A stretch of 9,932 nt of DNA, taken from contig CAKQNH010000106.1 of assembly GCA_934255105.1 (NCBI GenBank), forward strand, positions 1-9,932, written 5' to 3'. Within the stretch, counting starts at the first letter, position 1, and each line of letters opens with the position of its first letter. The notes below the pieces were generated by a model, which was not told the DNA's origin, ran no database searches, and saw only the letters and a list, made by a program, of their open reading frames with translations. The translations under genes were made by a program, and so were the position numbers. Shown here one piece after another: positions 1-6,325 of this stretch. This DNA comes from an uncultured Pirellulaceae bacterium. GTDB taxonomy: Bacteria; Planctomycetota; Planctomycetia; Pirellulales; Pirellulaceae.

Positions 1-2
1 TT

Positions 3-116
3 ACCACCCCGCGCGGCCCGCTGGGCACGCGGTTTAACCAAGTGGAAGATTACGTGCAGCGCGATCTCAAGGGAGCGTTGAACTTACCGATCTTACTTTC
101 GCACAATGACCGCTGA
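3..116 (+). CDS. C-terminal fragment of an unidentified protein, truncated by the left edge
   Basis: Reading from base 3 gives 37 codons ending at TGA 114-116, with residues such as LGTRFNQVEDYVQRDLKGAL. The other two plus-strand frames stop at 35-37 and 79-81. Most third codon positions in this frame are G or C (ACC ACC CCG CGC GGC CCG CTG GGC), which favours real coding. I do not recognise the family from so short a tail. The gene would converge on the 986-aa secreted protein, and the two 3' ends would overlap by 24 bp (93-116). No catalytic motif or domain can be named. The alternative is a chance open frame in a non-coding end. Confidence 0.45.
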   Translation, partial: TTPRGPLGTRFNQVEDYVQRDLKGALNLPILLSHNDR

Positions 117-3053
117 CCAGCCTTCCGCCAGACGCAATTCGGTCCAGGTCATTCCATCTTTCTCGGTGAAGGGGGCGTCGAAGCCGGCTACCTCTTCGCC
201 TGCCGCGTTGTAAACGTGAAGCTCGTGCCGAGAGTCGTCACCCCAGCCATACGTTCCGCTGAGCTTGGTTACGATCCGCTCTTCACCGATGATATAACCC
301 GCATGAATCTCCAGTGGCGTGATGGGAAACATCTGCGAAGTGAGGGTCTTGTGCGTTGGCGTGACGGTCATATCGTTGTACCAGTGGTAAACGCAACCGT
401 AATCCAGCGCGGCGAGCATAGTCTCGTATGCGTCTTGTTGGCTTTGTTCGGTGTGGTGATCCCCCAGGGCGATTGGGGAGTAGAGATGGCTGAGGGTGCA
501 ATTCGTGATGGCGCCGGTCTCGACGAAGCACGGGAAATCGAGTGCCGCCATCGCATGCGTATAGGGTGCGCCGTTTCCAATCAAGGGTCCACGAGACTGG
601 ATATACTTCGCCAGATCGACTCGCCAGTCTTCGGTCAACAGTGTGACTGATGACTTCAACCCTCGAACCTGCATGCTTTTCGGATCGATGTCACCCGAGA
701 CTTGATCCCAGGGCTCTCCATAGTGATATTGCTCGTTGCTATACTCGTGCTCGTCCCAGTACACTCCATCGGCACCGAGTTTATCGAGGATGGTATCGAC
801 GTTCTTCCTAATGGCTGCACCATAGGAATTCCCAGTCATAGGTAGAAAGATACGTTGATGTTCTTCGCCGTAGTTTGCCTGGCTGCCATCGGCTCGCAAA
901 GTACGGGCGTCATGGAACTGCGTCTCCGCCTCGTCGGTCACGTCGAGGAAGCAGTGGAAGTAGACCAGGCAGCTCACCTCGGGATAAAGTCTGCGCCAGC
1001 GTTCGAAGGCGCGAGGATATCGTGTTTGGTCGACCTGCTGGAAGGCCGTGCCGTGGCTGTAGCGTCCCTTGTAGTCTGAGCCGATCGATGCGCAGGCATA
1101 TTTCGGGTTTTTGTATTCGAGAAATTTCTGCATCTGTTCATCGCTCCACACCTCCGTCAGTCGATCGGCGCGAAGAAAAGCAAAACCACCATCGATCAAG
1201 AAGTTGGCCCCCATGAATCGTCGGGCCGTGTTGATGAATCGGTAGTAGTCGGGCGCTTCCACTGGGACTAGTATCCACTGAGCCGTGTATGTGGCACCGG
1301 GAGGCAAGACGAGATTGTTGTCGGCCAAACCGAAGCCGCCGTCGGCAGCATAGTTCGTACAGTGCACCCGGAACACATCGTCCGAGGCGATAAAGCCCAC
1401 GCCCCAGGTATCTGCCGCGCCGAAGGTAGTACAGTTCGCCGGCTGGCGCGACTCACCCGTACGACTCGGTTTTTCCAGGCCGGCAAGCCACAGTTTTTGT
1501 AACGCGTCGCCCAGGTTAGCCTGGTGACGGTGCATGATCCCCAATTTTTCGGAGGTCTTGTTCGTAAAGGTATCATAGACCACCACTCCCTCGTCGCGTT
1601 GTTCGATTTTGCGCTGGTGGGAAAAGTAGTCGTTACTTCCTCGAACCCACTCTGGCTTGGGGGTGGAAAATTGACTTTCCACAACCACTTGGGCCGCAGC
1701 GAACTTCAGGAGAATTTTGGCATCGGGCAAGATTTCCGCCGTAAAGTTTGTGCGGAGATTCCTGCGCGGCGCGATGGTCGGTATCGCTCCGGTCGGCGGC
1801 CCGGCTTTCTCTGTCTCTTCCAGCGATGGCACTTGATACACCAGTGTCCCCTGTCCAACGTGCAGCATGTTCTGAACGCTTGCAACGGCGTCGTTTCGCA
1901 GGACCAGTTCGTTTGCCCCAGCCTTAATCCGGTCGGTCACATCGATCTCGAATAAACAGGGGATAACGCCTCCGGTCAGACCATAGTCTGGATTCTCGGT
2001 CGGCGAATCGAAGTCGGGGGCATAAAAGACTGTCAATCGCTCCCCGGCATACATGGAACTGACTTGCCCTGCACGAGCCTTTACGCGAAGTTCTTTGTTG
2101 AGCAAGCGTTGGCCTGACAGGGCCTGATCGTTGAACACCAGGCGAAGGCACTGCGTGTACCCAGCTACGGTCTTGGTATCCATTCTCGCCCAGAAGCGCA
2201 GCACAGCCTGCCATCCCGCAGGCACAGGAGGCGCATCGAAATGGAGCGTCGACGTCTGTCCCTGCGCTATTTCCAACGCATCCAACAGCGGCACCGATGT
2301 CGCACTCGGAACACCATTGCTACCGGTTAGAACCATGGGGCGCAATCGAGCCCGCTTGAGTTCCCACGCCTGTGTGCCTGATGTCAGCAAGGTCTCTTGC
2401 CGCGCATCACTACCGTCCGCATCACTCAGAGCGACCTCGACGTTGAGCGGGAAATTCTGCGTGGGCGTGACCCCCAGCGTTTTCCACGGAATCGCCGCTT
2501 CCAGCGTCCAGCCGTGCTCGGTACGCACGGCGGCCACTTGGACACCGCTCACATCGTGTCCTTCGGGGTTTAAACAAAAGGCTTTCGGGAAGGTATCGGT
2601 GAGAGAATCCGCCGAGCCCCCAAAGTGACCTGGACTCAAGGCCAATTGAAACTGGCCCTCACCGAACTCGCCACGGTCGATCTCGGTGGCGGGTTGCACG
2701 TCGATCGCAATCTGCAGGTGGTCACCCCTTGGGATACCTGTAGTGGGTTGCTCCGGTTGATGAATGTCATCAGTCACCCTAGCCGCAACAAACAGATGTT
2801 CCTGCCGCCACGCCAACTGCACGACGCCGCTCATATCCTGCGGGCCCGACCAATCATCCGCACCCAAAACCACCTGAGCTGCCCGGTTGATTTCAAGCGA
2901 GTTTGGCACGTTCGCCCAGTCGCCCAAATCGCCATCGACGGAGATGGGTGGATCAGGCTTGAGCGGGATACCATGAGGGACTTCGGCAAAGCCGCTGGCG
3001 GTCAGGGAGAGAAGCATGGCAGTCACAACCAGGACTAGAGCAAATCGTTGCAT
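93..3053 (-). CDS. Large secreted protein with N-terminal CBM9/DOMON-like domain and a glycoside-hydrolase-like C-terminal barrel
   Basis: 986 aa from ATG 3053 to TAA 93-95. Residues 1-23 form a signal peptide (MQRFALVLVV..LTASGFA), so the protein is exported. Residues about 34-240 look like a carbohydrate-binding family 9-type sandwich: ISVDGDLGDWANV, then VQLAWRQEHLFVAARVTDD, GDHLQIAIDVQ and GWTLEAAIPWKTLG. Residues about 255-410 form a second beta-rich module of unknown type. Residues about 600-900 resemble a TIM-barrel hydrolase: SCLVYFHCFLD near 694, GADGVYWDEHEY at 760-771 with D767 and E768 as candidate acids, and CFVETGAIT near 842 with E845. A small beta domain ends the chain. A role in extracellular polysaccharide binding and cleavage is inferred; I cannot name the GH family or substrate. 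There is no clear Shine-Dalgarno; the sequence upstream is A/T-rich. The gene appears to stand alone, 207 bp from its minus-strand neighbour. Confidence 0.85.
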   Translation of the reverse strand: MQRFALVLVVTAMLLSLTASGFAEVPHGIPLKPDPPISVDGDLGDWANVPNSLEINRAAQVVLGADDWSGPQDMSGVVQLAWRQEHLFVAARVTDDIHQPEQPTTGIPRGDHLQIAIDVQPATEIDRGEFGEGQFQLALSPGHFGGSADSLTDTFPKAFCLNPEGHDVSGVQVAAVRTEHGWTLEAAIPWKTLGVTPTQNFPLNVEVALSDADGSDARQETLLTSGTQAWELKRARLRPMVLTGSNGVPSATSVPLLDALEIAQGQTSTLHFDAPPVPAGWQAVLRFWARMDTKTVAGYTQCLRLVFNDQALSGQRLLNKELRVKARAGQVSSMYAGERLTVFYAPDFDSPTENPDYGLTGGVIPCLFEIDVTDRIKAGANELVLRNDAVASVQNMLHVGQGTLVYQVPSLEETEKAGPPTGAIPTIAPRRNLRTNFTAEILPDAKILLKFAAAQVVVESQFSTPKPEWVRGSNDYFSHQRKIEQRDEGVVVYDTFTNKTSEKLGIMHRHQANLGDALQKLWLAGLEKPSRTGESRQPANCTTFGAADTWGVGFIASDDVFRVHCTNYAADGGFGLADNNLVLPPGATYTAQWILVPVEAPDYYRFINTARRFMGANFLIDGGFAFLRADRLTEVWSDEQMQKFLEYKNPKYACASIGSDYKGRYSHGTAFQQVDQTRYPRAFERWRRLYPEVSCLVYFHCFLDVTDEAETQFHDARTLRADGSQANYGEEHQRIFLPMTGNSYGAAIRKNVDTILDKLGADGVYWDEHEYSNEQYHYGEPWDQVSGDIDPKSMQVRGLKSSVTLLTEDWRVDLAKYIQSRGPLIGNGAPYTHAMAALDFPCFVETGAITNCTLSHLYSPIALGDHHTEQSQQDAYETMLAALDYGCVYHWYNDMTVTPTHKTLTSQMFPITPLEIHAGYIIGEERIVTKLSGTYGWGDDSRHELHVYNAAGEEVAGFDAPFTEKDGMTWTELRLAEGWSAVIVRK

Positions 3054-3119
3054 CGTTTATTTCAAATTAAAATTGTGAGTAAATGTTGTCAGTGTCGCCT
3101 GTGGTGTGGATGATGCGCT

Positions 3120-3251
3120 GCTTCTCGCGGAGCGAAAGGCGACATCTCGGACGTGCAATACCGACGCGGAGCGTCGAGCCACAGTGGTTGGCCACTGATA
3201 ATATTCTACTGTGGTTAGTTGATGCTCAGGCCTTGATACCACAGGAGTGGT
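3120..3251. repeat. Cluster of short intergenic hairpins, two sharing a GGA loop
   Basis: The 207-bp gap 3054-3260 contains no convincing gene. It holds TCGC-GGA-GCGA (3125-3135), CGACGC-GGA-GCGTCG (3162-3176), CAGTGG-TTGG-CCACTG (3182-3197) and ACCAC-AGGA-GTGGT (3238-3251). In addition CCACAGT (3179-3185) is complementary to ACTGTGG (3208-3214). None is followed by a T-run on either strand, so they are not standard intrinsic terminators. From memory, GCGGAGCG-type hairpins are common between planctomycete genes; a genome-wide search would be needed to call this a dispersed repeat. Confidence 0.5.
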
Positions 3252-3260
3252 GAGCGGCGT

Positions 3261-3833
3261 TTAAGGACATTTGATTCCCGCATAGACTTGGCTGAATCGC
3301 AGCTCGGCCTTTATCGAGTCCAGCTTGATAATTGCATCTGGCTCCGTATAGAGATTTTCGTGGAACTCTCCACCTGGGTCGCGAACGTACGTTTTCGCTG
3401 CACAACGATCTTGCTCTAGCAGCACATAGACATGCAGTGAAGGGATGCTTAGATAGTTCTCACACTTTTCGCCCTCATCGGCTCTCCGCGTGCCTTCTGA
3501 AAGCACTTCGACGATCACTACGGGTTGGTCCTGGTAGGTATCCTCGTCCGGGTTCGACTCGCATACGACCGACACGTCGGGGTAGTAAAAACAGATCTTT
3601 CCTTGTCGCTGCACACGTACCTTGGTGTCGGAGTTGAGTGGTTCACACGGCGAGTCGGCGAGTTGCTGGTACAGCGATCCCAAGACACGTGATGCGATGC
3701 GGTTATGAACATTCGTACCACCTGCCATCGCATAAATACGTCCAGCAACATACTCGTACTTGACCTGCGATTGTGCTTCGCCAGTCAAATAGTCTTCGAC
3801 GGATAGCGATCTTAAATTTGGTGCAGTACTCAT
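3261..3833 (-). CDS. Uma2 family (DUF820) PD-(D/E)XK endonuclease-like protein
   Basis: 190 aa from ATG 3833, preceded by an AGAGGA Shine-Dalgarno-like stretch about 10 bases upstream. The order of motifs is that of the Uma2/DUF820 family: SVEDYL near 11-15, KYEYVAGRIYAMAGGT at 25-40 with E27, YPDVSVVC at 84-91 with D86, then VVIVEVLSEGTRRADEGEK at 105-123 with E109 and K123. D86, E109 and K123 are the likely PD-(D/E)XK metal-binding and catalytic residues. Length is normal for the family and the motifs are intact. Uma2 proteins are abundant in cyanobacteria and planctomycetes, and their substrate and role are poorly defined. It lies 62 bp downstream of the 86-aa partner gene on the same strand, so it could be co-transcribed with the HicA-like pair, though the gap also allows its own promoter. 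Confidence 0.88.
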   Translation of the reverse strand: MSTAPNLRSLSVEDYLTGEAQSQVKYEYVAGRIYAMAGGTNVHNRIASRVLGSLYQQLADSPCEPLNSDTKVRVQRQGKICFYYPDVSVVCESNPDEDTYQDQPVVIVEVLSEGTRRADEGEKCENYLSIPSLHVYVLLEQDRCAAKTYVRDPGGEFHENLYTEPDAIIKLDSIKAELRFSQVYAGIKCP

Positions 3834-3895
3834 AACTTAAAAATCCTCTGAGCCGCAGGTGCCATTGTTCGCGACAACTGTACTTGGGGCGACGA

Positions 3896-4156
3896 TTAGT
3901 CAGCTAGCAATGATTCCATTTGCGCTTCATCCATTTCGATGCGAGAGATTTGATAGCCCGCGCGATACACTGTAGCGACAGCGGAACGGATTGCAGCGTC
4001 GAGTGATTCTGCTTCACGCTCAAAATGGATGGTGACAATCCCTTCAGACGAGCCGATACCCGAATCGTCGCCACCGGCTTCGCAGATAGCTTCCGCCATC
4101 TCCTCGCTACAAACGGTCTGATCTTTGATAGTGCAGGAAAAGCTAAAGGTTTGCAT
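3896..4156 (-). CDS. Small partner protein of the HicA-like gene, putative antitoxin
   Basis: 86 aa, ATG at 4156, with a good Shine-Dalgarno (AAAGAGG, about 8 bases upstream) that overlaps the end of the preceding gene. Acidic (many D/E) and without an obvious helix-turn-helix. It starts with a beta strand (MQTFSFSCTI), continues with EMAEAICEAGGDDSGI and SSEGIVTIHFEREAESLDAAIRSAVATVYRAGYQISRIEMDE. I recall this as a family repeatedly found next to the HicA-like protein encoded upstream; that memory is not a database result. The strand-helix-strand pattern vaguely resembles a HicB-type partial RNase H fold, but key HicB motifs are not seen. Gene order (toxin-like first, partner second, 12-bp gap) matches hicAB. 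An antitoxin role is inferred. Confidence 0.7.
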   Translation of the reverse strand: MQTFSFSCTIKDQTVCSEEMAEAICEAGGDDSGIGSSEGIVTIHFEREAESLDAAIRSAVATVYRAGYQISRIEMDEAQMESLLAD

Positions 4157-4168
4157 ACTGAGACCTCT

Positions 4169-4387
4169 TTATTTGTGAGGGCACTTGTCGATCTGATTTT
4201 TGAGCCACTTAGCATGTGTCTGTGGATTTCTTGGCGTGCTGAAAACGCGCAGCACGCAACCGCCGTAACCATGCGGGCAATAGATCGATCCATAGACATG
4301 AGCACGTGGGCCCGCTTTTACGAACCGCCAGCCATGCCCCTCGGCGTATTCCAATGCTTCTCGAATGTGCTTGTTTTGGTGGCCCAT
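4169..4387 (-). CDS. HicA-like small basic protein, putative mRNA-interferase toxin
   Basis: 72 aa from ATG 4387 (MGHQNKHIREALEYAEGHGW) to TAA 4169-4171. It resembles HicA toxins, small dsRNA-binding-fold RNases with a G-x(n)-GSH core: here GWRFVKAGPRAHVYG at residues 19-33 puts H30 in the position of the catalytic histidine. It continues with CPH, GCVLRVFSTPRNPQTHAK and a C-terminal CPHK; the Cys/His content (C37, C44, C69) is unusual for HicA. A longer GTG start at 4432 (87 aa) is possible. I prefer 4387 because conserved-looking sequence begins there, and because 4388-4433 contains a dyad and a TACAAT box suited to a promoter. The partner gene follows after 12 bp. The gene diverges from the retron-like RNA 117 bp away. 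Toxicity is inferred from fold-level resemblance only. Confidence 0.7.
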   Translation of the reverse strand: MGHQNKHIREALEYAEGHGWRFVKAGPRAHVYGSIYCPHGYGGCVLRVFSTPRNPQTHAKWLKNQIDKCPHK

Positions 4388-4399
4388 GGTGCTGGTATT

Positions 4400-4428
4400 A
4401 TTGTAATCGTCGATGGTGACTCTGTGAG
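4400..4428 (-). promoter_or_regulatory. Putative promoter of the HicA-like pair
   Basis: On the minus strand CTCACA (4428-4423, 4 of 6 to TTGACA) and TACAAT (4405-4400, 5 of 6 to TATAAT) are separated by 17 bp. A start about seven bases further on would leave a leader of only about six bases before ATG 4387, that is, a nearly leaderless mRNA. This fits the absence of a Shine-Dalgarno there. Confidence 0.45.
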
Positions 4429-4440
4429 TCACCTGTGACT
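4415..4440. promoter_or_regulatory. Operator-like dyad overlapping the HicA-like promoter
   Basis: GGTGACTC-TGT-GAGTCACC (4415-4433) is a perfect 8-bp inverted repeat with a 3-bp centre. A further half-site copy, GTGACT, follows at 4435-4440. It covers the proposed -35 box of the minus-strand gene pair, the expected place for an autoregulatory operator of a toxin-antitoxin cassette. It could instead bind an unlinked regulator or form an RNA hairpin. Confidence 0.5.
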
Positions 4441-4467
4441 ACGCTGCCTAGCAAATTCTTCACCTGA

Positions 4468-4496
4468 TTGACTTTCGCGGCGGAAATCGGGATGAT
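4468..4496 (+). promoter_or_regulatory. Putative sigma70-like promoter of the retron-like RNA
   Basis: TTGACT (4468-4473, 5 of 6 to consensus) and GATGAT (4491-4496, 4 of 6) are separated by exactly 17 bp. A start about seven bases beyond the -10 box falls at 4503-4504, the first base of the a1 arm of the predicted structured RNA. The agreement between two independently found features is the main support; the -10 box alone is weak. Confidence 0.5.
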
Positions 4497-4503
4497 CAAG
4501 ACA

Positions 4504-4715
4504 GCTTGTTGATAACTGGTGGACCAAGTTGGGCGTTGGAAGCTCGTAGTAATCAGGGACTTTGTCCCTGACAACGCGGATGAAGACGCCTGCGCGAGGT
4601 TACCTCGCGTACGTTTGTAAGCTAGGCATTGATTTGCGCGAGCCGCCCTGCGCCTACCGGCGCAGAATGGCTCGCGCCGACACTCGGACCGGTTGGTAGC
4701 CAGTTGCCAACAAGC
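4504..4715 (+). ncRNA. Predicted retron msr-msd non-coding RNA
   Basis: The outer duplex pairs 4504-4527 with 4693-4715. It has an 8-bp helix (GCTTGTTG/CAACAAGC), one mismatch, one G:U, a 6-bp helix (AACTGG/CCAGTT), one G:U, a 2x1 bulge and a 5-bp helix (ACCAA/TTGGT), matching a retron a1/a2. Inside are two msr-like stem-loops: TCAGGGAC-TTT-GTCCCTGA (4553-4571), and 4584-4616 with about 14 pairs, a 2-nt bulge and a TTA loop. Then comes one msd-like hairpin (4636-4677): 9 bp (GCGCGAGCC/GGCTCGCGC), a 3x3 internal loop, 7 bp (CTGCGCC/GGCGCAG) and loop TACC. A candidate branch G lies in AGC at 4541-4543. The RNA ends 84 bp before the RT start codon. If real, the msDNA would copy roughly 4690 back to about 4620-4630, about 60-75 nt. 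It was found by hand pairing, not by a covariance model. Confidence 0.75.
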
Positions 4716-4799
4716 CTTTTCCTTCTTTCTCGATTTGCGTCACGTAGGAGCGAAGCAATTGCTAATCCACATGCTCCGTCCAACCGCTCACTTGCACGG

Positions 4800-6077
4800 A
4801 TGGAATTTTGCTGTTTGTTGGCGGAGTGCCTCAGTCGCTGTTGGTTGAGCGACGAATCAGCGATTCAGCAGCGAATTGAAAATGCCACGGGGCTACGCGG
4901 AGCTTGGGTAGCTGACTTGTCCCAGGCACTATGTGCATGTTATCGGCCGAAGGGTGGCTATGCCCGCCGCCATGAGCTTTCGGCTGGGCTCAATATGCAG
5001 CCGACTATTAAGCAGTTCTTTCGTGGCCAGAACGAGAGACTGCTCCCCAGCGATGTCTGTGACCGGTTGGCCAAAGCAGCCACTCACGGGGCGGGCTGGA
5101 CGTGGCAAGTTCCCCAGATCGATAGCCAAGAAGAGCTTTGCCGTCTGCTCGGAATCAAGTCGTTTTCCACTTTGGATTGGTTGGTTTTGCCGCATCGTCG
5201 TCGCGACCTGCCGACCCTGCACTATCGACAGCACCCGTTGCCAAAACGTCGTGGTGGTGTGCGCTGGCTGGAAGAGCCGCTGCCGACGCTCAAGGGTGTC
5301 CAACGACGCATACTGGAATTGGTACTGCCCGGAATTCCACTGCATCCCGCCGCCCACGCATATCGCAGCGGCCTCTCCGCAATTACTTGTGTACGCCCAC
5401 ACGTGGGCCAACGACTAGTATTGAGGATGGACCTGTGCAACTTTTTTGGTTCGATCCCAACACGACGGGTACAGGCTCTTTTTCGCACTGCCGAATATTC
5501 AGCGACAATAGCACAGCATCTGGCTTGGCTGTGTACGGCTCCAGCCAACCTGGACGAGCTGAGCGAAGAACGCCGAGTGCTATCGCGCTCGCGGCTTCCG
5601 CAAGGTGCTCCCACATCGCCGGCGATCGCGAATGCCATCGCTTTCAGACTCGACCGCCGATTAAACGGGCTAGCCAAGCAGTTGGGAGCCAGCTACACAC
5701 GCTATGCGGATGATCTGATCTTCAGTGGCGATGAGAGCTTTGCCCGCCGCGCCTCACGCTTCGCAACCTCGGCGGCCGCGATTGCCATGGAAGAAGGATT
5801 CACGGTGCAGTTCCGCAAGACAAAGCGGCTGTCCTCCGTCGGCGAGCAACGCGTGCTCGGCATCACCGTCAATCAAAAACTCAATCTAAATCGACGCGAT
5901 TACGAAAATCTCAAAGCCGAACTGAACAACTGCGCACAGCATGGTTGGCGCAGTCAAAATCGTCGCCAGCTCGCGAACTACGCTGCGCATTTGAGAGGCC
6001 GCATCGCGCGGGTGCAGTCACTGAATGAGACTCGTGGCGAGAAACTCATGCAACTCTATCGACGCATCGAGTGGTAG
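4800..6077 (+). CDS. Retron-type reverse transcriptase
   Basis: 425 aa from ATG 4800. The frame is open back to a TTG at 4629, but that stretch is the predicted ncRNA, so the longer start is unlikely. Residues 1 to about 110 form an N-terminal extension, as in the long myxobacterial retron RTs. Then come LCRLLGIKSFSTLDWL (113-128), HPAAHAYRSGLSAITCVRPH (182-201), RMDLCNFFGSI with catalytic D211, LPQGAPTSP (266-274), YADD (302-305, catalytic D304 and D305) and VLGITVN (352-358). The HPAAHAY and LPQGAPTSP blocks and the close of the fingers/palm are retron-like rather than group II intron-like; no maturase or HNH domain follows. The usual retron NAxxH reads CVRPH, and VTG reads VLG. It would extend a cDNA from the 2'-OH of a branch G in the upstream RNA. 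No Shine-Dalgarno sits near ATG 4800. Confidence 0.88.
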   Translation: MEFCCLLAECLSRCWLSDESAIQQRIENATGLRGAWVADLSQALCACYRPKGGYARRHELSAGLNMQPTIKQFFRGQNERLLPSDVCDRLAKAATHGAGWTWQVPQIDSQEELCRLLGIKSFSTLDWLVLPHRRRDLPTLHYRQHPLPKRRGGVRWLEEPLPTLKGVQRRILELVLPGIPLHPAAHAYRSGLSAITCVRPHVGQRLVLRMDLCNFFGSIPTRRVQALFRTAEYSATIAQHLAWLCTAPANLDELSEERRVLSRSRLPQGAPTSPAIANAIAFRLDRRLNGLAKQLGASYTRYADDLIFSGDESFARRASRFATSAAAIAMEEGFTVQFRKTKRLSSVGEQRVLGITVNQKLNLNRRDYENLKAELNNCAQHGWRSQNRRQLANYAAHLRGRIARVQSLNETRGEKLMQLYRRIEW

Positions 6078-6164
6078 GTAGGCCAGACACCCACGGCAAC
6101 AACTTCGGCTACGACAGTAATTCTTCTCGCGATGCTTAGTCTACTAGAACAAGCCGGCTAAGGC

Positions 6165-6193
6165 GCAGCGAGTGTGCGATAACGCACACCTGC
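6165..6193. other. Stem-loop in the gap between the RT and peptidase genes
   Basis: GTGTGCG-ATAA-CGCACAC (6172-6189) is a perfect 7-bp stem, extended after a 3-nt bulge by GCAG/CTGC (6165-6168 with 6190-6193). It lies 88 bp after the RT stop. No T-run follows, so it is at best an atypical terminator. The rest of the 248-bp gap shows only a lone TATATT box at 6266-6271, about 55 bases before the peptidase start and without a convincing -35 partner. Confidence 0.4.
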
Positions 6194-6325
6194 CGTTACC
6201 CCAAACGAGCTAATTATTTCGGTAAAATTGGTTCTTTTAGTTCGTAAATCTGTCTTTGTCAACGCTATATTACACCTCGGTCCATCCTGATTTGATAGGT
6301 TCTCTCACGGCATTGGAATCCAATA

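Noticed and set aside
3057..3242. 61-codon open frame on the minus strand in the hairpin-rich gap
   Set aside because: Low-complexity Ser/Ala/Arg/Thr composition, no recognisable motif, and it coincides with the inverted repeats.
4025..4438. 137-codon plus-strand frame opposite the HicA-like pair
   Set aside because: It is the antisense of two genes with a clear start, Shine-Dalgarno and tight spacing, and its product has no protein-like features.
4445..4628. TGCCTAGC (4445-4452) and GCTAGGCA (4621-4628) as alternative retron a1/a2 arms
   Set aside because: An isolated 8-bp inverted repeat is expected about once by chance in a stretch this long. It would also exclude the long msd-like hairpin and start upstream of the promoter. 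The 4504/4715 duplex is much stronger.
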